Assembly: GCA_024867545.1 (NCBI GenBank)
Contig: JANFNE010000040.1
Coordinates: 186,001-250,000, forward strand
Direction: 5' to 3'
DNA length: 64,000 bases
Origin: Phytopythium helicoides
Taxonomy: Eukaryota; Oomycota; Peronosporomycetes; Pythiales; Pythiaceae
Shown here: positions 39,101-49,931 of the stretch, piece after piece
Layout: each line of letters opens with the position of its first letter
Position numbering within the stretch: the first letter of the stretch is position 1
Made by a program: the position numbers and the translations under genes
Notes under the pieces: generated by a model
The model's input: only the letters and a program-made list of their open reading frames with translations
Database searches by the model: none
What the model was told of the DNA's origin: nothing

Positions 39101-40829
39101 AGGCTACACTCGCGTTGAAACTCATGGCCCAGCTCCGACTCGCCTTGCTCGTCCGTGCTTTCTGCGTTGTGAGACTGGAGAGCTGACGAAGGATGTTGCA
39201 CAGATGCGCAATCGGTTCCACGAGTGACGACCGATCGTCTGTGACTTCCCATTTCTGTTGTAGTTGGCCGCAGATATCGTCGACTCGCATGAGTACATGC
39301 TCTAGAGGTTTGTCCACTACCGAGATCTCGTCACGGCATCTCGACAGAAGTTGGCCGATCGTTTCTTCCCCAAGTGTTGCATTCATCTCCATCAGATCAG
39401 CTACTGTATCTGTCTGAACCATCAACATCGGAATGTCCTCAAGCCAGTCGCAGCTTTCTCGAACCTCAGCGAGCTCTCCAAGAGTCTCAATCACTCGCAT
39501 CATTTGATGACCACCAATGGCATTTCTCATCTTCTGCAGCAAACCCCATTCACGGTCGTCCAGGTATGGTGGATGTTCAGCTGGAGAAGTTTGTGGCGTA
39601 TCAACGATTTCGTTCTCGTCTTGGAAAGGTGCCTCGTCTTTGATCGAGTTTGCAATACCCTCAAATATCTTCTCGATCGCAGTCACGAATGACTCGACAA
39701 ACGACTCACTCAACTGTGAATGCTGTTGATTCTCTACTTGGAGATTTGATTGAGAGCTGGATGTCGTTGTTGCCACATCACACAAATGAACACCGAACAT
39801 CACTGCACGATCCTCGTACTGAGCACAGTACAAATGATCCACCACCACATCGGGACATACATATCCACGCTCAAACATGTACTGCAACGCCAAACCCACT
39901 TCGTACACACGCTCCCACACTTTCTTCCGGTCTTCTCTCATCACACACGCGTACTCCATCATCGGTCGAGTCTTCTCGTGAACCACAAACATCTCATCAC
40001 CGACATGACACGCACCAAGGAACTTGGCCACATGCGGATGGTTCAACTCGGACCACCCCGACGCTTCTTTGATGAATCGTTCTTTGTCGGCGTGTTTTGG
40101 AATGAATCGATCGTTCCCCCACGTCGACATACCGAATGTGGCAGCAAACTCGAACGGTAGTACGAACCATGTTGGGAGTGTCATGATGACGATGTTGAAA
40201 TGGGTAGCGACTATATGGAACGACATCTTGATCACATTGAGCTCCAGGAGGGTCAATGCTTCGACTGGGTGTGCGTCCGAATCCGGACCGAACTTGTCGA
40301 CGGTGGCCTTGAGTAACGTCAAGACTTCTTCAGCCTTGTCGTCGGAGTCGATGTGTTCAAGAATGGAAGAGTGTTCTGCAGAGTTGACTCTCTCCAGCTC
40401 ATGTTGATACCATTCCGCGCGCGCTCGTCGCTCTTCCTCTAGCACCGCCTCCCACTCACTCCACTCTGCTGGTTCATCGACCAAAGCGCTCTGGGTAGTA
40501 TTAGCCGCGTCCAATACGGTATGGAGTCTTCGGATCTGGCGCACGATGTTCCCTGTTTGCGCCAATCGAACGAGCATCGACTTTTCATTTTCAAACACGC
40601 GCATCTCGTCCTTCATCCCCTCGGCACTCAGCAGCAGCCCAAATAGCTCGTCGTTCATCTTTCCTTCATCGAGCTGCTCCATGATCCACCGAAAGCGCCG
40701 ATAGCGGCCAGCAGCGTTGTCTCCAAGTCTCTCGCCCACCGCCTTCTCGTTATTGAAGTTCTTCACGCCGGAGCTTTCAGGCGAGACAATTGACCAGCGA
40801 TCGCTCGTCGGCTGCTCCGCGGTCACCAT
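36174..40829 (-). CDS. Pseudokinase-kinase-armadillo repeat protein (TKL type)
   Basis: An intact 1551-codon frame from ATG 40829. Domains: acidic/helical N-terminus; kinase-like fold at ~215-355 with no VAIK, HRD or DFG (pseudokinase); helical linker 420-640; TKL kinase at ~660-915. The kinase has loop EGAFGSV, Lys689, Glu704, HADLK with Asp777 (non-RD), DFG at 795 and APE at 820. From ~1020 to the end are 13 armadillo-like repeats, nearly all exactly 41 residues (pattern I-x-L-V-x-L-x-R-x-G-T-x-D-Q-K-x-x-A-A). The kinase looks active; the pseudokinase may regulate it and the ARM array may bind partners. It is opposite in orientation to its paralogue at 44.5 kb and parallel to the one at 1-2542. 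I saw no intron. Function in the cell is unknown. Confidence 0.92.
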   Translation of the reverse strand: MVTAEQPTSDRWSIVSPESSGVKNFNNEKAVGERLGDNAAGRYRRFRWIMEQLDEGKMNDELFGLLLSAEGMKDEMRVFENEKSMLVRLAQTGNIVRQIRRLHTVLDAANTTQSALVDEPAEWSEWEAVLEEERRARAEWYQHELERVNSAEHSSILEHIDSDDKAEEVLTLLKATVDKFGPDSDAHPVEALTLLELNVIKMSFHIVATHFNIVIMTLPTWFVLPFEFAATFGMSTWGNDRFIPKHADKERFIKEASGWSELNHPHVAKFLGACHVGDEMFVVHEKTRPMMEYACVMREDRKKVWERVYEVGLALQYMFERGYVCPDVVVDHLYCAQYEDRAVMFGVHLCDVATTTSSSQSNLQVENQQHSQLSESFVESFVTAIEKIFEGIANSIKDEAPFQDENEIVDTPQTSPAEHPPYLDDREWGLLQKMRNAIGGHQMMRVIETLGELAEVRESCDWLEDIPMLMVQTDTVADLMEMNATLGEETIGQLLSRCRDEISVVDKPLEHVLMRVDDICGQLQQKWEVTDDRSSLVEPIAHLCNILRQLSSLTTQKARTSKASRSWAMSFNASVAYSQQVSQQLDPGRMYSLHSKLDQYLARYELSSSHECHKWLNDWQSVYSSTPSRVATNNLSTHKSPSAETELDTLSRWFIPHEQIDFEQFDAFSEGAFGSVHKGKWFQTPVIVKRVKQHTTTETQFRQEADVWFQLNHINVVKMYGACDVGDLFFVCEYASGGDLDKYLDSKGRDPYLMWYCLLNAALGLQYLHNNGIVHADLKANNILVGGDGVAKLTDFGLSVRAKDPSGGAAGALGAYQWKAPECLNGSVATFASDVYSFAMLMIEVMSGSCPWGNGTEDMLVKVQVKRGLLPPRPLSIGDSEWGLIERMCAQDPSARVTMDGVVVHLSSLLQKLDQDQLWVDGLYQTKTFKNRVVSRSGVLLSLIELTKSQNEDIGVYAANQFLSVSKSRDGPSDAREVYAVLDALYHGSEQQKPLAAHTIGVLVKKNDWIISLPELLPELVSMTKYGSVEQKARAAHAIGNMAKVTDVSEPVSALGGIELLVQLMRNGIGDLKKFAVWALDWISRRGEISQQVLAVGGIESLIELVRTGSDDLKTTATSTLKNLSTDTNISELVVNAHGINPLVQLVRTGSDDQKRLAAWVLANMSFDANISAFVLAADGIGPLVHLVREGTQAQKTHAARALAILSAQTNITDQMLAAGGIEAFIQLLHGQTDSQKKHAAMALSNLCADADLSDLVQEAGGIELLVQLAKAGTDDQKNLAARALANLSTDADISDAMLSASGIEVLVMLIRNGTREQKEEATRVLANLSSDADISDPVLACSGIDAIVELIRDGIGDQKRLAAMALANLIALKDISESVIAANGIQILIQTLHDGSDDQKKHAMRPLGNMSADTDISEFVVAAQGIDPIAQLLRNGTDDQKGLAARTLGNMASDADISEYVLAANGVEALVELVREGTEDHKKFAAMALANLSMDPEICQSTVAAGGIDPLLQLAEAGTDDQKKYAAWALGNLLAGPTITGVALSGDGIA

Positions 40830-41486
40830 TACGACCCTGGCTCACTCGCGCGCTCGACTTGCAGCAGAATTCGATTTTGAAATCGCGATCGATGGCGGCG
40901 GAGAGTGCCACGTCGGAAGCTGCTCCATCTCCATGGACGAGTGGGTACACCGCGATATTTTTGAAAAATAGCATTCCTTTCCTCAGGGGATGCAGGTGAT
41001 TTGAGCTTCAGCGAGGCATCCGAGCGCTTCACTGAGTTTTTTTTCAGGTCGGTCGCCGCGTTGCTCGCTTTCGGCTCCATGTCTGTGAATTCGCATCCGA
41101 AGAAAGTTGGCAGCAGCGTTACCTAGGATATGATTTTCTCGACACCACTTTCCCTGTGGCATTTGCTCGCACACGAATCCTGAATGCGAAGCCTAGCGAC
41201 CCCAAATCCCATGAAGTCTACGAGCCTCACGTGACGAAATGTCTGCTCGTCCGAGTTCATCCTGCGTGGAAATCGGAACCATGTTGCGAATCCGCGCACT
41301 CGCCAAATTCCTTCGCGGCAGAGACCAAAGTCCCCGCTGCCTCTATTTTCCAATACAAACCCAAACCTATTGCCACAAAATCCCACATTCCATCCCCGCC
41401 GCCTCTGCCAATGCGTACGCGCCAAAAAGTGTTGTTGCGCGCTCGAGCGCCTTCGGCCGCATTCCCGCTCGACGCCTTCCGCGGCC
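40830..41486. other. Intergenic (divergent promoter region)
   Basis: Separates the minus-strand kinase gene from the plus-strand TOM1-like gene, so it should hold both promoters. The frame of the TOM1-like gene extends upstream to an ATG at 41370 but shows no domain there. No clear oomycete initiator was found by eye. Confidence 0.4.
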
Positions 41487-42563
41487 ATGATGCTGCCGCT
41501 GCTGACCAAGATCTGCGTGTTCGGCGCGGGCCACTGCTTCTACACGCAGTCGGCGGGCGCGAGCGCGGCCTACTGCTACGCTGCGGTGCTTGGCTACACG
41601 CTGTCGGTGAGCATCCAGCGGTCTCGGCTTGGCGAGCACGGGCACGCGACGCACCTGATCCCAGTCAAGCGCATGCGGTGGTTCCCGACGTTCCTGAGCT
41701 TCTCGTACTTCACGCGCGTCGTGTGGCTCGTGCTGAGCAACATGCACATGTTCGAGTGGGTCGAGGGCGCCGCGCCCAACTACAAGTACGCGCACATGGT
41801 GCTCGACGCGCCGCTGCTGCCCACCGACATCGACATGTACGTGCTGGGCGTCTCAAGCTTCGGCAAGCTGGCCACGCTGCTCTACTTCTCGGCCTTCACG
41901 CTGCTGCTGCGCTTCTGGGAGGACGTGCTGTACCAGGCGCGGCGCGCCGAGCAGCCGCTCGCGCGCATCGCCGCCAACCAGTCGGTCATCGCCGAGTACA
42001 CGCGCGAGGACCAGCATGAGGTGCGCTCGCGCAAGCTCTTCCTCGTCGCCAACGTCTGGATCTACCTCGTCGAGCTCGCGCTGCTCGTGGCCAAGACGCT
42101 CTTCCCCAACCTCAACTCGGTCGTCTTCGAGCTCGACTACGCCGTCGTGGCCGTCGCCTTCCTGCTGCTCGCCGTCATGCTCGCGCGCTGTGCCTGGCAG
42201 CTGCGCCAAGTGCTGCGCAAGATCGAGTTCTCCATGCTCGCCATGGGCATCGCGCGTCGCGTGGCGCTCATCGGCGCCATCGTCTCGCTGCTCTTCCTCT
42301 ACCGCAGCGTGCTGCTCGTGCTCACAGTGCCCACCATCGACGTCTTCGACCCGCACGCCGCCAACCCGTGGCTGTTCTACGCTCTGCCGGAGCTGCTGCC
42401 CGGCTGCCTCGTCATCTCCATGATGAACGTCAAGCGCCAGCAGCACGTCAAGGCCAAGCTAGACGAGCGCACGCCGCTGCTGCGCGCCGCCAGCATGGAC
42501 GACACCCCGCGCTTCCAAGGGCCTCGAGCTCTCCATCTAGCGCCTCGGCCGCTTTGTACCTGA
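41487..42563 (+). CDS. Multipass membrane protein, THH1/TOM1/TOM3-like
   Basis: 358 codons from ATG 41487; an in-frame ATG at 41370 would add 39 residues of low-complexity sequence, which I consider leader. About seven hydrophobic helices are visible. They include a LYFSAFTLLLRFWEDVLYQA segment (aromatic-FW-Q-A pattern typical of the TOM1 family), WIYLVELALLVAKTLF, YAVVAVAFLLLAVMLA and a late PELLPGCLVISM helix. A short cytosolic tail contains ERTPLLRAAS, a dileucine-like sorting motif. In plants this family resides in endomembranes and the tonoplast; here the assignment is by pattern only. GC is very high. It is followed at ~280 bp by the prolyl hydroxylase remnant. Confidence 0.6.
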   Translation: MMLPLLTKICVFGAGHCFYTQSAGASAAYCYAAVLGYTLSVSIQRSRLGEHGHATHLIPVKRMRWFPTFLSFSYFTRVVWLVLSNMHMFEWVEGAAPNYKYAHMVLDAPLLPTDIDMYVLGVSSFGKLATLLYFSAFTLLLRFWEDVLYQARRAEQPLARIAANQSVIAEYTREDQHEVRSRKLFLVANVWIYLVELALLVAKTLFPNLNSVVFELDYAVVAVAFLLLAVMLARCAWQLRQVLRKIEFSMLAMGIARRVALIGAIVSLLFLYRSVLLVLTVPTIDVFDPHAANPWLFYALPELLPGCLVISMMNVKRQQHVKAKLDERTPLLRAASMDDTPRFQGPRALHLAPRPLCT

Positions 42564-42841
42564 CTGTAAGCTACTTTAACTCGCATGCGTTTGTCTCGTT
42601 CGCCCCCCACCGTCGCCGTCACCAGGCGATCCATCACCACCTCGCGCTGGTCATGAGGCATGTAGAGGACGCTCCGGTCCGATCCTCGACGCCTTCCCCG
42701 CCTCCGGCTTCAATATCATGTTTCATAGTGTCTACATCATACAAAACTAAGTTATTTGCACTGAACTATATAGTTATCTACACTACTATATATGATGATG
42801 AAGGTCGACATCCACTTCCGGACTCGCCGCCACAACCGAAC

Positions 42842-44210
42842 ATGGCGAGCGCCGCCGCCAAGCCCTCTCCCAAGCCCAAGCCCAAGCCTGCGGCCCAGCC
42901 CAGCGGCGTGTGGTCGACTGGCGCGTGGCTGGCGCTGGTGGCCGCCGCGTTCGTCGCTGGGCTGCTGGCGGGCGGCGACGCGGACGCTTTGACGCGGCTG
43001 CAGGCGCTGCGCTCTCGTCTGCTGGCGTCGGTCTCCGGCGACTCGCGGACTCTCGAGCAGCCCAAGGCCGTGGACTGCAGCGAGGCGCATGCGTTCCTGA
43101 CGGAAGTCATGCCGGTCAAGGGCTTCCACGTGCTCTGCGTGGCTGTCACGCCCTCCGACACGTTCGTCCAGAGCTGCTCACGTCCAATGGAAGGCTAGGC
43201 GGAGGCTAATGCTGGTGCTGCGAGCAGGCTCTTGGTGACGGCGCACAAGGACGGACTGCTCAACTCCAGTCTGCAGGTCGAGGTGGCGGAGGATGCCGCG
43301 TCCTTCCAGCTTCAGGTGGAGCATGGGCTGCTGGGCATGCGCTCGCCGCTGGACGAGGTGCCGGCGGACTCGCTCGAGGCAAAGTACAAGCAGCCGCCGG
43401 CCTACTTCACGCCCGATGGCCAGCGGTTGAGCGGACTGCGTCGAGCTCAAGAACCGCGTCGTGTTCCTGTTCGAGGGCGGGCAGTTCATCTGGCCGGGCA
43501 TCCGCGTGGGGCACAAGACCACCGTGCAAAACGTCTCGGGACACGGAGACCTCGTGCTCGAGACGCTCAGCATGTCGCCACTCGTCTTTGGCGTCGAAGA
43601 ATTCCTTCGCGACGATGAGATCGACGTTGTGCTCGAGCTGTCGCTGCCGCACCTTGCTCCCTCGGGCGTCACGCTCCTCGATGGGCACGAGAACCGCGCA
43701 GCTACCGACTGGCGCACGAGCACCACCTACTTCTTGCCATCGTCAGCCCACCAGCTCGTTCGTGAGATCGACCGACGCACAGCGGACCTCACCAAGGTGC
43801 CCATTAGCCACCAGGAGGACGTGCAGGTGCTGCGATACGAGAAGACGCAAAAGTACGACCAGCACCTCGACTACTTTGCCGCCCACAGACACCGCAACTC
43901 GCCCGAGGTGCTCAAGGACATCGAGTACGGCTACAAGAATCGCATGATCACCGTCTTCTGGTACATGTCAGACGTCGCCAAGGGCGGGCACACCAACTTT
44001 CCGCGTGCAGGTGGACTGCCGGCACCGCACACCAACGTCGGGTGCTTCCAAGGATTGATGGTCGCTCCGAAGAAGCGAAAGGTGGTTGTGTTTTACAGCA
44101 TGCTGCCGAACGGAGAGGGCGATCCATTGAGTCTGCATGGCGGCTGTCCTGTTGAAGAAGGCATCAAGTACTCGGGCAACAAGTGGGTCTGGAACAAACC
44201 ACGTGACTGA
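42842..44210 (+). pseudogene. Prolyl 4-hydroxylase-like dioxygenase, disrupted
   Basis: Starts with ATG 42842, a basic-Pro N-terminus and one signal-anchor helix (GAWLALVAAAFVAGLLAGG), typical of an ER/Golgi type II membrane P4H. An in-frame TAG at 43196 and a frameshift near 43430 interrupt it. The final 249 codons carry the catalytic 2-oxoglutarate/Fe(II) domain: His (43863) and Asp (43869) in QHLDYF, distal His (44136) in SLHGG, and the 2-oxoglutarate-binding Lys (44166) in GIKYSGNKW. The catalytic domain is intact, so loss may be recent, or an unseen short intron or sequencing error may explain the breaks. Confidence 0.75.
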
Positions 44211-44405
44211 AGCAGAAGTTGCTCTGCAGTTTGTCACGAACACGTTGAGCGTCCCAATGAAAACTCCATCAAATGATGACAGATTTTATCTGATGTTACA
44301 TATTTTGTATTTATATTAAAGTTTAACTTCAAAACATGATAAAGTATGTTAACTAGTGCACTAATTTCCGAACCCACTCGTCCAATCCGCCACAATCATG
44401 GCCGT

Positions 44406-44421
44406 TCTCATTCTTCAACTT
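44406..44421 (+). promoter_or_regulatory. Oomycete initiator-like element
   Basis: TCTCATTCTTCAACTT matches 14 of 16 positions of the oomycete core promoter Inr consensus (GCTCATTYYNCAWTTT, recalled). It lies 32 bp before the ATG of the kinase paralogue at 44453, the expected spacing for oomycete genes. Confidence 0.5.
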
Positions 44422-44452
44422 CCGCCGTCGAGCCCAAGCTTCTCTGGTGCTG

Positions 44453-47400
44453 ATGGAGCAGAACATGATGAAGCGACCAGACCGCTGGACGGTTGAATGG
44501 TCTGTGAACGACGACGTGAACGATGTACAAACTTTCAAAATTGCTGAGACGTGGGTCGACCCGCTCGGAGACCACGCAGCAGGCCGCTACCGACGCGTTC
44601 GGCGAAGTGTGGAGGAATTCGACGGCGACGCATTTCAACAGGAAATCTTTGCCATGCTACCGGACATAGAGAGTGGCCGACAGCCTTTGGCCGATGCGCT
44701 TGATGATTTCTCGGCTCGAGTGCTGCGGACTTCCAGACAGCTCTACAGCAACAAATTCAGCCAGGTGCTGTTCGGAATACTACTGAGTGCCGAGGGGATG
44801 AAGGATGAGATGCGCGTGTTTGAAAATGAAAAGTCGATGCTCGTTCGATTGGCGCAAACAGGGAACACCGTGCGCCAGATCCGAAGACTCCACGCCGTGC
44901 TGGACGCAGCCAATGCTACCCAGAGCGCTTTGGTCGATGAACCAGCGGAGTGGAGTGAGTGGGAGGCGGTGCTAGAGGAAGAGCGACGCACTCGTGCTCA
45001 ATGGTATCACCAACAACTGGAGAGAGTCAACTCTGCAGAACACTCTTCCATTCTTGGCGATATCGACTCCGACGACAAGGCTGAAGAAGTCTTGACGTTA
45101 CTCAAGGCTACCGTCGACAAGTTCGGCCCGGAGTCTGACGCACACCCAGTCGAAGCATTGACCCTCCTGGAGCTCAATGTGATCCAGATGGCGTTCCATA
45201 TAGTCGCTACTCACTCCAACATTGTCATCATGACACTCCCAACATGGTTCGTACTACCGTTCGAGTTTGCTGTCACATTCGGTATGTCGACGTGGGGGAA
45301 CGATCGATTCATTCTAAAACACTCCGACAAAGAACGATTCATCAAAGAAGCGTCGGGGTGGTCCGAGTTGAACCATCCGCATGTGGCCAAGTTCCTTGGT
45401 GCGTGTCATGTCGGTGATGAGACGTTTGTGGTCCATGAGAAGACCCGACCAATGACGGAGTACGCGTGTGTGATGAGAGAAGATCGGAAGAAAGTGTGGG
45501 AGCGTGTGTATGAAGTGGGTTTGGCGTTACAGCAGATGTTTGAGCGTGGGTATGTTTGTCCCGATATGAAGGTGGATCATTTGTACTGCGCTCAGTACGA
45601 GGATCGTGCAGTGATGTTCGGTGTTCATTTGTGTGATGTGGCAACACCGATATCCAGCTCTCAATCAAATCTCCAAGTAGAGAATCAACAGCATTCACAG
45701 TTGAGTGAGTCGTTTGTCGAGTCGTTGGTGACTGCGATTGAGAAGATATTTGAGGCTATTGCAAACTCGATCAAAGACGAGGCACCTTTCCAAGACGAGA
45801 ACGAAAACAGAAGCGTTGATACGCCACAAACTTCTCCAGCTGAACATCCACCATACCTGGACGACCGTGAATGGGGTTTACTGCAGAAGATGAGAAATGG
45901 TATCGGTGGTCATCAAATGATGCGAGTGATTGAGACGCTTGGAGAGCTCGTTGAGGTTCGAGAAAGCTGCGACTGGCTTGAGGACATTCCGATGTTGATG
46001 GCTCAGACAGATTCGGTAGCTGATCTGATGGAGATGAATGCAGCACTTGGGGGAGAATCGATCGGCCAACTTCTGTCGAGATGCCGTGACGGGATCTCGG
46101 TAGTGGACACACCTCTAGAGCACGTACTCATGCGGGTCGACGATGTATGCGATCAACTGCAACAGAAATGGGAAGTCACAGACGATCGATCGTCACTCGT
46201 GGAGCCAATTGCGCATTTGTGCAACATCCTTCGTCAGCTCTCGAGTCTCACAACACATAAAGCACGGACGAGCAAGGTGAGTGTGAGCTGGGCCATGAGT
46301 TTCAACGCGAGCGTAGCCTACAGCCAGCAAGTCTCGCAGCAACTTGACCCAGGTCGCGTGTACTCTCTGCACTCGAAGTTGGATCAGTACCTCGCTCGGT
46401 ATGAGCTGTCTTCCTCGCATGAATGCCACAAGTGGCTGAACGACTGGCAGTCAGTGTACTCGTCGACGCCATCGCAAGTAGCCACAAACAACTTGTCTGC
46501 ACACAAATCTCCGTCTGCAGAAACAGAGCCGGACACGCTGTCACGATGGTTCATTCCACATGAGCAGATCGATTTTGAACAGTTTGACGCATTCAGCGAA
46601 GGTGCTTTCGGATCCGTCCACAAAGGCAAATGGTTCCATACACCGGTCATCGTCAAAAGAGTCAAACAACATACCACAACCGAAACACAGTTCCGTCAAG
46701 AAGCAGATGTATGGTTCCAACTCAACCACATCAACGTCGTCAAGATGTATGGAGCTTGTGATATTGGTGACCTCTTCTTCGTGTGTGAGTATGCGAGTGG
46801 TGGTGATCTGGACAAGTACCTCGATAGCAAGGGTCGCGATCCGTACTTGATGTGGTACTGTTTGTTGAATGCTGCACTCGGACTGCAGTACTTGCACAAC
46901 AACGGGATCGTGCATGCTGATCTGAAGGCGAACAATATTTTGGTTGGTGGTGATGGTGTGGCGAAGCTGACTGATTTCGGACTGAGTGTGCGAGCGAAGG
47001 ATCCGAGTGGCGCTGCAGCTGGTGCACTTGGTGCGTATCAGTGGAAGGCTCCGGAGTGTTTGAATGGCAGTGTGGCTACCTTTGCTTCTGATGTGTACTC
47101 TTTTGCGATGGTGATGATCGAGGTGATGAGTGGATCATGTCCGTGGGGGAATGGCACGGAGGATATGTTAGTGAAAGTGCAAGTGAAGAGAGGCCGTTGT
47201 TGCCACCTCGTCCTTCGAATATCGGTGATTCTGAATGGGGTTTGATCGAGCGTATGTGTGCTCGTGATCCTTCTTCTCGAGTGACAATGGATGGGGTTGT
47301 TGTGCACTTGACTTCTTTACTTCAGAGATTAGACCAAGATCAGTTATGGGTTGATGACTATACCAAAAGAAGACATTCAAGAATCGCGTTGTATCGCGGA

Positions 47401-49192
47401 GTGGGGTATTGCTGAACTTAGTTGAATTGGCTCAAAGTGAAACGAGATGATCGCTACTTATGCTGGTGACCAAATAATCTCAGTTGTGAGTAGCCGAGAT
47501 GGACCATCAGACCCTCACGAAGTAAATGCGCTTGTGAATTTACTGCTTGATGGAACAGATAATCAGAAGTACTTGATTGCCCAATCTGTTGCCTATTTAC
47601 CGAAGGAGAACCTGGCAAGTTTCATGTCAAAAGATTGCATAGCTATTCTGCTGAGCATGCTGCAGTCTTTCCGGATTATCGAAGCTCCAGCGTTCTTAAA
47701 TGTTCTTTTCCGCTTGTCAAGGCATGAGGATATCAGTGATAAAGTTCTGGCTGCGGACGGGATCAAACCTCTGTTTCAGCTAATATCCAATGGTTCTAAC
47801 AAGCAAAAACTAAGAGCGATTGAGGTTTTAGCCAATTTATCGGTGCGTGCCGATATAAGTGTGCCCGTGTTAAATGTTGTCGGCATCAACCAGCTTATTC
47901 AACTTGTACGCAACGGCACTGACGACCAAAAGCATGCAGCAGTAATGACTTTGACCAACCTGGCGAAATACGCCGACATTAGCAAGTCTGTAGAAGATGC
48001 TTGTGGTATTGATCCACTGGTACAGCTCGTGCGTGGTGGCACTGATGAACAGAAGACAGCAGCGGCGCGTGCATTGACCAACTTGGCTTTGCATACAGAT
48101 ATTAGTGGCCCCGTTCTGAACGCCCAAGGTATTACTGCACTTGTCCATCTTGTGCGTAATGGAGCTGAGGACCAAAAGCACTCAGCGGCATCAGCCATCG
48201 CTAATTTATCTATTCATGCCGACATGAGCGCATCACTGTTGGCTGAAGATGGCATCAACGCTCTGTTGCGCCTCGTTCGTGAGGGTAACTTTGGTCAGAA
48301 GGAGGAAGCAGCTCGTGCGCTAGGCAACTTGGCTAACCTCGCAGACATCAGCCAGCCTCTTATATCTGGTCACGGTGTCAATGCCTTGATGCAACTCGTT
48401 GTCAATGGCACTGGCAACCAGAAGACATGTGCGATAATGGCAGTAGCAAACGTATGTAATCATGCTGACATTGGTAACTTGGTGGAGGTCGAAGGTGGCA
48501 TCGAAGCGCTGGTACAACTTTTGTGGGGCGGCACTGAAGATCAGAAGAAGCAGGCCACTTGGGCGTTAGCCAACATGTGTATCCGTGCCGACATTAGCTT
48601 GCCATTATTGGCTGCGGATGGTATGAATGCCCTCGTATATCTAGTCCGCGAAGGAACGATTGATCAGAAGGAGCACGCGGCACGTACACTAGGCAACTTG
48701 GCTATTCATGCTGATATCACGTCGTTTGTGTTGGATGCGATCGAACCATTAGTAAAACTCGTACGTTCCGGCACTTATGGCCAGAAGAAGTTTGGGGCGT
48801 TGGCATTGGTCAATATTTCATCCCGAGGTGATATCAGCGAGTTGGTATTAGCGTCACGCGGCATTGAAGCGCTTGTCCAACTTCTGCGTGACGGCGATAG
48901 CGATCAAAAGAAGCAAGCTGCATGGGCTATAGCCAACTTGTCTCAACAAGCTAATATCAGTGAGCCACTTTTGGCAGCTGATGGAATTCGTGCACTGGTG
49001 GATTTGATGCGTGTTGGCACCACCGATCAAAAATCTCTAGCAGTGGCAGCTCTGGGCAATGTATCATGTGATGCAGATATCAGTGAGTTCATATTGGCAG
49101 CTGACGGCGTTGAAGTCTTGGCGATACTCAAGCGCGATGGAACAGAGTTCCAAAAGCAAGCCGCGGATCGTCTCCTTTCAATACGCCACTAG
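44453..49192 (+). pseudogene. Pseudokinase-kinase-ARM paralogue with three frameshifts
   Basis: From ATG 44453 the first frame is open to 47245. It encodes an N-terminus with ~40 extra residues relative to the 36.2-kb paralogue, a pseudokinase, and a full TKL kinase (EGAFGSV, VIVK, HADLK, DFG, APE). The reading then changes frame three times: near 47190, near 47355 and near 47445. After that a 581-codon frame with about 12 armadillo repeats of ~41 residues runs to the stop at 49192. Each shift is equivalent to one lost base. It may be a pseudogene, or it may now make a separate kinase and a separate ARM protein. The kinase half is almost identical to its paralogue, while the ARM half is strongly diverged. 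Confidence 0.8.
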
Positions 49193-49931
49193 TATTTGAT
49201 AGTGTGGATATTCGAGTCATACGTTTTTTCCTGCAGCTTTCGCACTGGAAACTGGGCTCGCACGTGTATGCCTTCGGGAAGGCGAAATGGTTGTTTCTCA
49301 TATTTGGAATCGAGCTAGCAGCGACCTGGCCAAAATCCGAGGGGATGCTCATCGACAAGCAGACGTTCGGGGGGTGAGCTCGTGTACTGTGTAGACGAGT
49401 TGCTCGCCAAGACCGTTGGATGGGTGGCATTCATCAGGATTCTTCACACGCTTGAGGACTCACTGCGGTAGAAGACCAAGGTGAAGACGCATATTCTCGA
49501 GATCAAGAGCAGACGCGATGGTTCAACTGGATCCAGGCATTCGCGAAAACTAAGCACCCCGCCTCGGTGTCAGCAGCGCGTTCACGCTCCAGATCTTCAC
49601 GGTGGCTCGAGCAGCGGCTCTATCGGAAACCAAGCTGCGTCCGTGCTGTTGCTCCCCCACACTCGACAGTTGCGTCAAAGAGCAAATTTCGTGCTCATGC
49701 GAAAACCAAGCGATTCGCGCGATGGTCAGCTTGACGACAACAGCACAAGAGCGCCATCGAGGGGATGCTACTTCAGAACTTCGATCAACATATGCGGCCA
49801 ACTTTTTTTTTTTTTCGGACAACAGCGGGGTGTCGTTCATGTAGTATTTGGGATCGACATGCTATCCGCATGCCACCGGCATGTCGATCTTCAACACCAC
49901 AGTATGACTACACTATCTAAATAGCTCAATG
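49193..49931. other. Intergenic, no recognised gene
   Basis: Short frames up to 147 codons with no family resemblance. A T-run lies at 49805-49816. It ends at the left edge of the inverted repeat that carries PLAC8. Confidence 0.4.

Noticed and set aside
41370..41486. Upstream ATG of the TOM1-like gene
   Set aside because: Adds a basic, Cys/Arg-rich stretch with no domain; the ATG at 41487 leads directly into the hydrophobic core.
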